A stretch of DNA of 7,320 nucleotides, from assembly GCA_030640215.1 (NCBI GenBank), contig DAOWJU010000233.1, forward strand, positions 1-7,320, read 5' to 3'. The stretch's first letter is position 1; the number at the start of each line of letters is the position of its first letter. Positions 1-5,832 of this stretch are shown here, piece by piece. This DNA comes from Desulfuromonadales bacterium. GTDB taxonomy: Bacteria; Desulfobacterota; Desulfuromonadia; Desulfuromonadales; BM103. Position numbers and translations under genes: made by a program. The notes beneath the pieces were generated by a model. The model was not told where the DNA came from. It did not search any database and saw nothing but the letters and a program-made list of their open reading frames with translations.

Positions 1-400
1 CTAGTTGGTAATCTTCCATCGCCGGGTAGAGAATCTCCTCAACCACTGGCGAGAGGCGGTGTATCTCGTCAATAAACAGGACGTCACCCGGCTCCAGGTT
101 GGTCAAAACAGCGGCCAGATCACCCGGTTTCTCAATCACCGGCCCTGATGTGCTCCTGATGTTAACACCCATTTCTGCTGCAATAATATGCGCAAGGGTC
201 GTCTTGCCAAGGCCCGGTGGACCGTAGAAGAGAACATGGTCAAGCGATTCGCCGCGACCGCGAGCCGCGCTGATAAAGACCTTGAGATTCTCCTTTACCT
301 TGCTTTGCCCGACGTATTCCGTAAGGATCTTCGGTCGCAACGACAGGTCGAAGGAGCTGTCGTCGCCGGTGTCTTCAGCTGTTATTAAACGTTCTTCCAT
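1..400 (-). CDS. ruvB: Holliday junction branch-migration ATPase RuvB (5' part, cut by window edge)
   Basis: RuvB is the AAA+ hexameric motor that, loaded by RuvA, drives branch migration of Holliday junctions in recombinational repair in the cytoplasm. The first 133 codons are present; the rest (remaining ATPase lobe and winged-helix domain) lies beyond the left edge. Visible are the RuvB-type N-terminal region ([12 protein letters not shown], about residues 21-32), Walker [10 protein letters not shown] at 60-68 and Walker B LFIDEIHR at 108-115, all intact. The ATG at 400 is the only reasonable start, because an in-frame stop lies three codons upstream. No Shine-Dalgarno sequence is visible before it. 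The gene begins 19 nt after the ruvA stop, so translation may be coupled to ruvA. Identification is secure; the missing 3' part cannot be judged. Confidence 0.97.
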   Translation of the reverse strand, partial: MEERLITAEDTGDDSSFDLSLRPKILTEYVGQSKVKENLKVFISAARGRGESLDHVLFYGPPGLGKTTLAHIIAAEMGVNIRSTSGPVIEKPGDLAAVLTNLEPGDVLFIDEIHRLSPVVEEILYPAMEDYQL

Positions 401-419
401 AAGAGGTTAAAACCGAAAA

Positions 420-1022
420 TCAACGAATCAGGATTTTCAGTGCTCCTTTAAGGGCTTCTTCCATCGTCAAATCAGGTGCCAGTTCCATGCTTTCCAGAAC
501 TTTACGGGCATGATTCTCTTTGTAGCCTAGATTGACCAGAGCTGAAAGAACATCGTCAACCAACGCATCTGCTGATGTACCGGTTGCGATTGATGAATCA
601 AGCGACCCCATGAGATCTTCAATCGGTCCGATTTTGTCTTTCAGCTCAAGGACCAGCCGTTCGGCGGTTTTCTTGCCAATGCCCGGCAGTCCGGTGAGAC
701 GTTTTATATCACCTGTGGCAATCGCTCTCTTTAGCTCACCTGCCGGTATGTGCGAGAGGATGTTGATTGCCACTTTGGGGCCGATGCCGGAAATCCCGAT
801 CAGGGTGACAAACAGATCTTTCTCTTCCATGCTCAGAAAACCATAGAGCAGCAGGGCGTCCTCCCGGACGTGAGTATGCGTAAAGAGGCTGACATCACCG
901 GTTTCCGGGAGAGAATAGAAGGTTGATAGTGAAATGAATAACCGATAGCCGACACCGCCGACATCGATGATGACGTGATTGCTCGATTTGTAAGCTAATG
1001 TGCCGCGAACCAGGGCGATCAT
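420..1022 (-). CDS. ruvA: Holliday junction-binding protein RuvA
   Basis: RuvA binds four-way DNA junctions as a tetramer and recruits the RuvB motor. From the ATG at 1022 the protein is 200 residues, the normal family length. It shows the N-terminal OB fold (1 to about 64, opening MIALVRGTLAY) with the acidic pin pair E54-D55 in HVREDALLLYGF. Two helix-hairpin-helix motifs follow, LIGISGIGPKVA (74-85) and LTGLPGIGKKTAERL (109-123). A flexible linker of about 130-152 leads to the RuvB-binding domain III at about 153-200. The reading frame is open to another ATG at 1070, adding 16 residues, but family members begin at the MI(A/G)xxxG strand and 1070 has no ribosome site, whereas AGAGAG lies 9 nt before 1022. 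The gene lies between ruvC and ruvB. Confidence 0.97.
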   Translation of the reverse strand: MIALVRGTLAYKSSNHVIIDVGGVGYRLFISLSTFYSLPETGDVSLFTHTHVREDALLLYGFLSMEEKDLFVTLIGISGIGPKVAINILSHIPAGELKRAIATGDIKRLTGLPGIGKKTAERLVLELKDKIGPIEDLMGSLDSSIATGTSADALVDDVLSALVNLGYKENHARKVLESMELAPDLTMEEALKGALKILIR

Positions 1023-1080
1023 CAGGGGATACTCTCTGTTAACGGCAAACAGGTTTTGCCTGCGAGCCATTATTCGTATG

Positions 1081-1581
1081 TTAACGACGGATAGAGCTAT
1101 TGACTGCCTGTTTCAGCTTGCGGCTGTTAGCATGGCAGATGGCAACAGCCAAGGCATCTGAAGCATCCTCCTGGGCAACTTCAGGGAGATTCAAGAGCGC
1201 TTTGACCATCTGTTGTACCTGCTGTTTGCTGGCATGTCCATAGCCGACTACAGCACTTTTTACCTGTAGAGCCGAATACTCGAGAACTTCCAGGTCAAGG
1301 TTGACGGCTGAAAGAACCGCTGTGCCGCGGGCATGGCCAAGGGTTAACGCTGCTCGCGGATTTTTTGCCATGAACACCTGCTCAACGGCAACCGCTTCAG
1401 GTGAGTATTCTTTGAGAACCGCCGTCAGACCGTCGTAAATGACTTTCAGCCGGAGTGGCAAGACATCACTGCTGCGTGTCTTGATAATACCGTTGTCAAC
1501 ATGACGCAAGCGATTACCTTCGACATCAATAATGCCGTAGCCGGTAATCCGGGTGCCTGGGTCGATGCCGAGAATTCGCAT
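1081..1581 (-). CDS. ruvC: Crossover junction endodeoxyribonuclease RuvC
   Basis: RuvC is the dimeric, Mg-dependent resolvase that nicks Holliday junctions symmetrically after RuvAB branch migration. From the ATG at 1581 it is 166 residues (family usually 160-175). The RNase H-like catalytic carboxylates are all visible: D7 in GIDPG, E67 in AVEQVF, and D139 and D142 in [13 protein letters not shown], matching E. coli D7/E66/D138/D141. The start is not settled. The ATG at 1581 fits family alignments but has no ribosome site close by. An in-frame TTG at 1617 has GAGGA 9 nt upstream and would add 12 residues ([12 protein letters not shown]). I favour 1581 on family grounds. The gene sits between yebC (60-nt gap, or 24 nt with the TTG start) and ruvA (58-nt gap), probably on one mRNA. 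Confidence 0.96.
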   Translation of the reverse strand: MRILGIDPGTRITGYGIIDVEGNRLRHVDNGIIKTRSSDVLPLRLKVIYDGLTAVLKEYSPEAVAVEQVFMAKNPRAALTLGHARGTAVLSAVNLDLEVLEYSALQVKSAVVGYGHASKQQVQQMVKALLNLPEVAQEDASDALAVAICHANSRKLKQAVNSSIRR

Positions 1582-1626
1582 AGAAAAAGATTTGCGGGAC
1601 GCGGTACGTGAACACAACCATCTCGT

Positions 1627-1631
1627 TCCTC
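1627..1631 (-). promoter_or_regulatory. Shine-Dalgarno GAGGA upstream of the alternative ruvC TTG start
   Basis: On the minus strand GAGGA is followed by 9 nt and then TTG at 1617, in frame with ruvC. It is the only good ribosome site in the yebC-ruvC gap and lies 45 nt from the ATG at 1581, which is too far to serve that codon directly. It therefore bears on which ruvC start is used. Confidence 0.5.
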
Positions 1632-1641
1632 GTACCTTTGT

Positions 1642-2385
1642 TTACATGATTTTAGCTAGTTCTTCTTCGCTGATATCGAAGTTAGCGAAAACATTCTGCA
1701 CGTCGTCATTGTCTTCAAGGGCGTCCATCAACTTCAGCATGGTTTCTGCTGATTTGCCTTCGAGTTGCACCTGGTTTTGCGGGATCATGCAGGTCTCAGC
1801 CGTTTCCCATTGAAGATTGGCTGCTGCCATAGCGTCCCGGACTTCGATGAAGTCCGCAGGTTCGGTGATGACTTCGTAGATGTCGCCTTCATCTTTAACG
1901 TCCTCAGCACCCGCTTCCAGAGCGATTTCGAAAATCTGGTCGAAATCGTTCTCTGCTGAAAATGAGATCAGGCCTTTGCGATCGAAGAGAAATGCAACGG
2001 AACCGCTGACACCAAGATTGCCGCCAAGTTTACTGAAGATGTGACGTACATCAGCCACGGTGCGGGTGCGGTTATCGGTGAGAAACTCGACAATTAAAGC
2101 GATGCCGCCGGGGCCATATCCTTCAAATATACCCTCTTCGTAATTGACGCCATCCAGATCACCTGTGCCTTTTTTAATGGCACGATCCACGTTGTCTTTC
2201 GGCATGTTGACCTGTTTGGCCTTGTCGATAGCCGTACGTAACCGTGGGTTGGCATTCGGGTCTCCACCACCGATCCGGGCAGCAACCGTAAGCTCTTTAA
2301 TGACCTTGGTGAAAATCTTGCCACGCTTGGCGTCCTGAGCGCCCTTGCGATGCTTGATATTGGCCCATTTACTGTGTCCGGCCAT
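1642..2385 (-). CDS. yebC: YebC/TACO1 family protein
   Basis: This is a full-length YebC/PmpR/TACO1-family protein of 247 residues, the usual length. The N-terminus [14 protein letters not shown] is the family signature, and the conserved segment around [16 protein letters not shown] and the acidic C-terminal region with [12 protein letters not shown] are also present. Older annotation calls the family a DNA-binding transcriptional regulator. More recent work on the mitochondrial homologue TACO1 and bacterial relatives points to a role in translation, helping ribosomes through difficult (proline-rich) stretches. Which role applies here cannot be read from sequence. AAGGAG lies 7 nt before the ATG, a strong ribosome site. 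It is the first gene of the yebC-ruvC-ruvA-ruvB cluster, an order common in several bacterial groups, and a candidate promoter sits just upstream. Confidence 0.95.
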   Translation of the reverse strand: MAGHSKWANIKHRKGAQDAKRGKIFTKVIKELTVAARIGGGDPNANPRLRTAIDKAKQVNMPKDNVDRAIKKGTGDLDGVNYEEGIFEGYGPGGIALIVEFLTDNRTRTVADVRHIFSKLGGNLGVSGSVAFLFDRKGLISFSAENDFDQIFEIALEAGAEDVKDEGDIYEVITEPADFIEVRDAMAAANLQWETAETCMIPQNQVQLEGKSAETMLKLMDALEDNDDVQNVFANFDISEEELAKIM

Positions 2386-2427
2386 CTTCTAACTCCTTAA
2401 CAATGTTGGTCGTGTAAAATGAGTTTT

Positions 2428-2457
2428 ATCCTAGCATAGAGGTTTGTCGGGGAACAA
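2428..2457 (-). promoter_or_regulatory. Candidate sigma70 promoter for yebC-ruvCAB, extended -10
   Basis: On the minus strand, -35 TTGTTC (2457-2452) is separated by 18 nt from -10 TAGGAT (2433-2428). The -10 is preceded by TGC, giving the extended form TGnTAnnAT. The predicted start near 2421 would leave a leader of about 36 nt carrying the AAGGAG ribosome site of yebC. The call rests only on consensus matching. Confidence 0.5.
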
Positions 2458-2495
2458 GCCGAGAGGCCAGGATGTGTTTGATTTACAAGAGCCCG

Positions 2496-2516
2496 TCAGG
2501 TTCAACCGGTTCCTGA
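2496..2516. repeat. Short inverted repeat between the kinase-BON terminator and the yebC promoter
   Basis: TCAGG (2496-2500) and CCTGA (2512-2516) are inverted arms flanking the palindrome AACCGGTT (2504-2511). The element lies just beyond the T-tract of the terminator at 2517-2553 and about 40 nt upstream of the yebC -35 hexamer. It could be a protein-binding site or chance; no regulator family can be named from it. Confidence 0.3.
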
Positions 2517-2553
2517 ATAAAAAGAGAAGCCGACTCTGTTAGGTCGGCTTCCC
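2517..2553 (-). terminator. Rho-independent terminator of the kinase-BON gene
   Basis: Read on the minus strand, GAAGCCGAC (2551-2543) pairs perfectly with GTCGGCTTC (2534-2526) around an 8-nt loop. The stem can extend by one G-U and one G-C pair at its base. A TTTTTATT tract (2523-2516) follows. The hairpin begins about 23 nt after the stop codon of the gene at 2576-3403. There is no T-tract on the plus-strand side, so it acts in one direction and separates that gene from the yebC cluster. Confidence 0.88.
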
Positions 2554-2575
2554 TGTATAGTTTATGTCTGAGAAT

Positions 2576-3403
2576 TTAATGATCTGAAGGATTTGTGCGG
2601 TATTCGACAACTCCGATGTCGTTCTGTAAATCACTGGTACCTTCAACAGAACGGGCTTGAACCTCTGCTGCTGCTTTCTCTGCGTTTGAGTGTACCTGGC
2701 CTGATAGTGTGACAACGCCATTCTCAACGTCAATTTCCAGCAGGTAAGCGTCTATGTTATTTGCTGAAAGAATCGCAATTTCGACGCGTTTACGCAGAAT
2801 TAGATCGGAGAGAAGCTTCTTGCTGCTAGCTTTGATGCTTTCGAGATTTTCGTCCTTGACGCTATCACAGATGACCTGGACCGCCATCTCTTCGGAAAGC
2901 CGTTGGGTGTTGATGGTCAGATCATAGTAGACACTGTCTTCCCAATCCCGATCGAAATAATACTTGATGAAACCAGCTCTTTGCTGGTCGCTCTTACGTA
3001 CCAGATAACGGGCGCGGTCCGGATCGAGCCACTCCCGTTCTGACCAGCGTTCAACACGATCCTCGAAAGGTGCGATAATCCGGGTGCGGAGAACGCTTTT
3101 GATGCCCTCGAGAAGGTCCTGTCCGCCACGTCCGTAAATGACTACGTTGCCTTTCAGGGCAGCTTCGAGAATAATCAGTTCTATCAGGTGGAGATCCAGC
3201 GACTGCTTTGAGTCCATAGTATCAACGAAGTGAGGTGGCTTTTCATCGGCCTGTTCCACCGCTTCGGGGGAAAGACCATAAGCTGCCGCAGCTGCCATGA
3301 TTGTCTCGCCGTCGATCAGCTGATACCCCAACTTCTCAGCTACCTTGTGGGCAATCGGAATGCCACCGCTGCCCATTTCTCTGGAAATCGTGATAATTGC
3401 CAT
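2576..3403 (-). CDS. Cytidylate-kinase-like protein with C-terminal BON domain
   Basis: A 275-residue protein with two parts. Residues 1 to about 185 resemble the cytidylate-kinase-like P-loop family: the first strand and loop are AIITISREMGSGGIPIA (2-18), followed by LGYQLIDGETI (25-35), the second conserved strand VVIYGRGGQDLL (87-98), the RIIAPFEDRVER segment (108-119), the basic helix near RARYLVRK (130-137) and YYDLTINT (159-166). Residues about 197-268 look like a BON domain, centred on IDVENGVVTLSGQVHS (224-239). BON domains are often found in membrane- or phospholipid-associated and stress proteins such as OsmY. No signal peptide or membrane segment is visible, so a cytoplasmic location is inferred. 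The loop lacks the Walker lysine, so kinase activity is uncertain. GAGGA lies 6 nt before the ATG. The gene is monocistronic, with its own terminator. Substrate and role are unknown. Confidence 0.85.
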   Translation of the reverse strand: MAIITISREMGSGGIPIAHKVAEKLGYQLIDGETIMAAAAAYGLSPEAVEQADEKPPHFVDTMDSKQSLDLHLIELIILEAALKGNVVIYGRGGQDLLEGIKSVLRTRIIAPFEDRVERWSEREWLDPDRARYLVRKSDQQRAGFIKYYFDRDWEDSVYYDLTINTQRLSEEMAVQVICDSVKDENLESIKASSKKLLSDLILRKRVEIAILSANNIDAYLLEIDVENGVVTLSGQVHSNAEKAAAEVQARSVEGTSDLQNDIGVVEYRTNPSDH

Positions 3404-3420
3404 ATTATATCCTCACTTAC

Positions 3421-3448
3421 ATTATAAAAACTGGAGCGATACTATCAA
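3421..3448 (-). promoter_or_regulatory. Candidate proximal promoter of the kinase-BON gene
   Basis: On the minus strand TTGATA (3448-3443) is spaced 16 nt from a perfect TATAAT (3426-3421). The start it predicts, near 3414, would fall at the ribosome site GAGGA (3414-3410), leaving an unusually short leader. It is therefore good by consensus but awkward by position. Confidence 0.4.
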
Positions 3449-3467
3449 CTTGTCAGCTCACTGGCAA
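3439..3467 (-). promoter_or_regulatory. Candidate distal promoter of the kinase-BON gene
   Basis: On the minus strand TTGCCA (3467-3462) is spaced 17 nt from TAGTAT (3444-3439). Transcription would start near 3432, giving a leader of about 28 nt that includes the full GAGGA ribosome site. Its -35 lies inside the dyad at 3448-3469. Confidence 0.35.
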
Positions 3468-3469
3468 GT
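3448..3469. repeat. 22-bp imperfect dyad, operator-like, over the kinase-BON promoter region
   Basis: ACTTGTCAG (3448-3456) and CTGGCAAGT (3461-3469) are inverted arms matching at 8 of 9 positions around the spacer CTCA. No T-tract follows on either strand, so it is not a standard terminator. It covers the -35 and spacer of the distal promoter candidate and touches the -35 of the proximal one, the usual place for a repressor site. The cognate regulator cannot be identified. Confidence 0.5.
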
Positions 3470-3509
3470 CTAAAGCCCATCTAAAGAAACCTAATAAATG
3501 GTCGCCTGA

Positions 3510-4463
3510 TCAGTACTTGGGCTTAAAATCAAAGCTGTGGCGGGTCTCGACAAACCGAATGGTCCGGGTCTTGGAGCGCATGACGATGGAGTGGGTCTCT
3601 GCGCCTCCAGAGTAGTAGCGGATGCCACGCAAGAGGTCACCGTTCGTTACCCCTGTCGCTGCGAAGACAACGTCACCGTTAGCCATTTCATCACACTGAT
3701 AAACTTTGTCAAAGTCATCGATGCCCATGCCTTTGGCACGATCGCGTTCCTCGTTGTTCATGAAGACCAGTCGCCCCTGCATATCACCACCCATGCATTT
3801 TAGTGCCGCAGCGGCGAGTACGCCTTCCGGTGCACCACCGATGCCGAGCAGCATGTCGACGCCGCTGCCTTCTACGGCTGCTGCGATGGCCGGTGCGACA
3901 TCGCCGTCGGTGATCAGGTGAATGCGGGCTCCCGCCTTACGAATTTCTGTCACGGCTTTATCGTGCCGCGGTCGGTCGAGAATAACAACAGTGAGATCCT
4001 CGATGTAACATTTTTTGGCATCGGCAACTCGTTGCAGGTTATCCGTTGGCGATGCATTGATATCGATTACCCCACGGGCTGCTGGGCCGACAGCAATTTT
4101 TTCCATATACATATCGGGAGCATGCAAAAAGCCCCCCCGGGGAGCCAGAGCAATGGTTGCAATCGCACCGTCGAGGCCTTTGGAGCAGATAATCGTGCCT
4201 TCCAGGGGATCAACGGCAATATCAACTTCCTGGCCGTTGCCGCGTCCCAGCTTTTCACCGATGTAAAGCATCGGCGCCTCATCCATCTCACCTTCGCCGA
4301 TAACCACAGTTCCGGAAATTTCCATTGAGTCAAGCGTGCGACGCATAGCTTCTGTAGCCGCATCGTCCGCAGATATTTTGTCGCCTTTTCCTACCCAGCG
4401 GCCACAGGAAAGGGCTGCGGCTTCAGTAACTCTAACCAGCTCTAACGCAAGATTGCGATCCAT
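3510..4463 (-). CDS. glpX: Class II fructose-1,6-bisphosphatase GlpX
   Basis: GlpX hydrolyses fructose 1,6-bisphosphate to fructose 6-phosphate, the committed gluconeogenic step, in the cytoplasm with Mn/Mg. From the ATG at 4463 it has 317 residues, typical of the family (about 315-340). The metal-binding acids known from E. coli GlpX fall at the same numbers: D33 (SADDAATEAM), E57 (VIGEGEMDEAP), D85 and E88 (VDPLEGT) and E213 (GGAPEGVLAAAA). The ALAPRG and YMEKIAVGP blocks are also present. The frame stays open to 4532, but GAGGAG sits 7 nt before 4463 and family members begin MDRNLALE, so the extra 23 codons are probably leader. The segment after DPLEGT (IICSKG) differs somewhat from the forms I know. 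No convincing terminator follows the stop. Confidence 0.96.
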   Translation of the reverse strand: MDRNLALELVRVTEAAALSCGRWVGKGDKISADDAATEAMRRTLDSMEISGTVVIGEGEMDEAPMLYIGEKLGRGNGQEVDIAVDPLEGTIICSKGLDGAIATIALAPRGGFLHAPDMYMEKIAVGPAARGVIDINASPTDNLQRVADAKKCYIEDLTVVILDRPRHDKAVTEIRKAGARIHLITDGDVAPAIAAAVEGSGVDMLLGIGGAPEGVLAAAALKCMGGDMQGRLVFMNNEERDRAKGMGIDDFDKVYQCDEMANGDVVFAATGVTNGDLLRGIRYYSGGAETHSIVMRSKTRTIRFVETRHSFDFKPKY

Positions 4464-4470
4464 CTCAACT

Positions 4471-4476
4471 CTCCTC
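4471..4476 (-). promoter_or_regulatory. Ribosome site fixing the glpX start
   Basis: GAGGAG on the minus strand with a 7-nt spacer to ATG 4463. The upstream in-frame ATG codons at 4505 and 4520 have nothing comparable, so this site decides the start in favour of the MDRNLALE N-terminus. Confidence 0.85.
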
Positions 4477-4543
4477 AAAAGATGCTCTTTGACAGCGGTC
4501 GTCATGATTACATTTTTCATGGGTAAAGACAAATCTTTTTGGG

Positions 4544-4572
4544 CTGGAATAATATTAATTTTTGAATATAAT
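4544..4572 (+). promoter_or_regulatory. Candidate promoter of the rhodanese-phosphodiesterase unit
   Basis: A perfect TATAAT lies at 4567-4572, with only a weak -35 (CTGGAA, 4544-4549) 17 nt upstream. Transcription would begin near 4579, about 35 nt before the ATG at 4614. The weak -35 suggests help from an activator or low basal activity, but this is inference. Confidence 0.4.
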
Positions 4573-4578
4573 TGTCTG
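4549..4578 (-). promoter_or_regulatory. Candidate glpX promoter
   Basis: On the minus strand CAGACA (4578-4573) is spaced 18 nt from TATTAT (4554-4549). The predicted start near 4542 gives a leader of about 80 nt. It overlaps the divergent promoter candidate for the rhodanese gene. The region is AT-rich, so chance matches are likely. Confidence 0.4.
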
Positions 4579-4613
4579 GTGATTTGAATATGAATTTAAT
4601 CAAGAGGTATACT

Positions 4614-5006
4614 ATGAGACGTCAAATCTTTTTCTGCTTTTTCCTGTTGCTGGTGATGCTCCCGGTTCATGCCGACGCCGCTGTCGCCCGCAATGTAAAG
4701 CCCCAAGAGGCTCACAATTTGGTTGCTGAACGTAGTGACCTTTATCTACTTGATGTGCGTACTCTCGGAGAATACCAGCAAGCCCGCCTTGAAGGTGCAC
4801 GACTGATTCCTATCGGTCAATTTACAAAACGTTTAAATGAAGTACCGAAGAATCGCCCCATTCTCGTCTACTGCGCCGTGGGCTCGCGCAGTGCACAGGT
4901 CGTCAATTACCTGGCAAGGAAGGGGTATCCTGAGATCTACAATCTCTATGGCGGAATCTATGCCTGGGCGCAAAAAGGTTACCCGATCCTGCAAGGTGGG
5001 TCGTAG
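4614..5006 (+). CDS. Secreted single-domain rhodanese-like sulfurtransferase
   Basis: A 130-residue single-domain rhodanese. Residues 1-22 form a typical Sec signal peptide: MRR, then a hydrophobic core at about 5-18, then cleavage after ADA (20-22), so the mature protein should be periplasmic. The rhodanese fold follows, with the LLDVRTLGEYQQARLEGA segment (45-62) and the active-site loop YCAVGSRS (86-93) carrying the catalytic Cys87 and conserved Arg92. The GGIYAW motif (113-118) ends the domain. The family moves sulfane sulfur through a persulfide on the cysteine. The physiological donor and acceptor of small periplasmic rhodaneses such as PspE are poorly defined. An upstream ATG at 4590 is possible, but AAGAGG lies 6 nt before 4614, which also gives a cleaner signal peptide. 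The next gene starts 5 nt after its stop. Confidence 0.92.
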   Translation: MRRQIFFCFFLLLVMLPVHADAAVARNVKPQEAHNLVAERSDLYLLDVRTLGEYQQARLEGARLIPIGQFTKRLNEVPKNRPILVYCAVGSRSAQVVNYLARKGYPEIYNLYGGIYAWAQKGYPILQGGS

Positions 5007-5011
5007 CCGAC

Positions 5012-5737
5012 ATGACTCAACCATTTATCTGGGCGCATCGTGGTGCCAGCAGTTGTGCTCCGGAAAATACCCTGTCGGCATTCTCTGCTGCAGTTGCGGC
5101 TGGTGCCGATGGGCTTGAGCTGGATATCCATCTGTCTTGTGACGGAATCCCGGTTGTGATTCATGACGAGACCCTGGAGAGGACCACTGGTGGTTGCGGA
5201 TTCGTCGCAGAGATGACAGCGCAACAGTTGCGGCAGCTTGATGCTGGCAGCTGGTTCTCTGCCGATTTTGCTGATGAATCGATCCCTCTGCTGGACGATG
5301 TCTTAAGAACGTTTGGTGGCCAATTGCGCCTCAACCTGGAGCTCAAAGAGCTTCGTGCCGGGATGGTCGTACTCAAACTGCTCAAACAGTATCCCTCTGC
5401 TGACATTGTGGTCTCTTCTTTTAATTGTGAATTGCTGCAACATTTACGGTCAGTGAATGCTGATTTACCAATCGCAGTTCTCTTCGAACTAGGCAATTGG
5501 CGACACGCAGTAAAAGTCGCCAGAGAATTATCTGCCTGTGCTTTTCACCCGGCGTTAAACCAGGTGAATGATGCGATGCTCGCTGCCTGCACAGAGGCAG
5601 CTTTGCCTGTACTGGTCTGGACCGTAGATGATCTTTGTACCGCCAGAAGTCTGATCGGCATGGGTGTGTCAGGATTTTTTACTAACGATCCTGCGAAGCT
5701 CAAAGCTGCCTTCCAAAGCGATGTCTCCTCAATGTAG
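5012..5737 (+). CDS. Glycerophosphodiester phosphodiesterase, cytoplasmic UgpQ-like
   Basis: A 241-residue GDPD-family TIM-barrel enzyme that hydrolyses glycerophosphodiesters from lipid turnover to sn-glycerol 3-phosphate and an alcohol. Catalytic and metal-site residues are visible: H9-R10-G11, E18-N19 (PENT), E36 and D38 (LELDIH), H51 (VVIHDETLERTT), E110 and K112 (NLELK), and the closing VWTVDD (202-207) and GFFTNDP (221-227) blocks. There is no signal peptide, so it should be cytoplasmic like UgpQ rather than periplasmic like GlpQ. Length and motifs are complete. The start ATG is 5 nt after the rhodanese stop; only a distant AAGGTGGG (about 12 nt) precedes it, so translation is probably coupled to the rhodanese gene. 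The natural substrate is unknown. Confidence 0.94.
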   Translation: MTQPFIWAHRGASSCAPENTLSAFSAAVAAGADGLELDIHLSCDGIPVVIHDETLERTTGGCGFVAEMTAQQLRQLDAGSWFSADFADESIPLLDDVLRTFGGQLRLNLELKELRAGMVVLKLLKQYPSADIVVSSFNCELLQHLRSVNADLPIAVLFELGNWRHAVKVARELSACAFHPALNQVNDAMLAACTEAALPVLVWTVDDLCTARSLIGMGVSGFFTNDPAKLKAAFQSDVSSM

Positions 5738-5744
5738 GCGATCC

Positions 5745-5773
5745 TTGAACTCCAGAGTTGCTTGCGCTAAACT
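5745..5773 (+). promoter_or_regulatory. Candidate promoter of the MidA-type methyltransferase gene
   Basis: TTGAAC (5745-5750) and TAAACT (5768-5773) are spaced 17 nt, each with 4 of 6 consensus matches. The predicted start near 5780 leaves a leader of about 53 nt. The 95-nt gap after the phosphodiesterase stop contains no evident terminator, so read-through from upstream is also possible. Confidence 0.4.
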
Positions 5774-5832
5774 GCCCGCTCGATTTTCACTTTGGCCCAA
5801 CAACCCAACAACTCTTCTAGAGAAATGATTTC

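Noticed and set aside
188..388. 66-codon plus-strand frame inside ruvB
   Set aside because: Antisense to the RuvB Walker A region; no support as a gene.
1023..1070. 16-codon N-terminal extension of RuvA
   Set aside because: The OB fold of RuvA starts at the MIALVRG strand and the upstream ATG lacks a ribosome site.
3472..3524. Possible glpX terminator formed by AAGCCCA and TGGGCTT arms
   Set aside because: The loop is about 38 nt and no T-tract follows the second arm, so it is not a credible intrinsic terminator.
3918..4328. Open frame of 136 codons on the plus strand inside glpX
   Set aside because: Fully antisense to a well-conserved glpX, with no recognisable motif and no ribosome site; shadow of the real gene.
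4464..4532. 23-codon N-terminal extension of GlpX
   Set aside because: The strong GAGGAG site and the family N-terminus both support the start at 4463; the upstream codons look like leader that happens to stay open.
5161..5496. Open frame of 111 codons on the minus strand inside the phosphodiesterase gene
   Set aside because: Serine/arginine-rich composition typical of an antisense shadow; the opposite strand carries conserved GDPD motifs.
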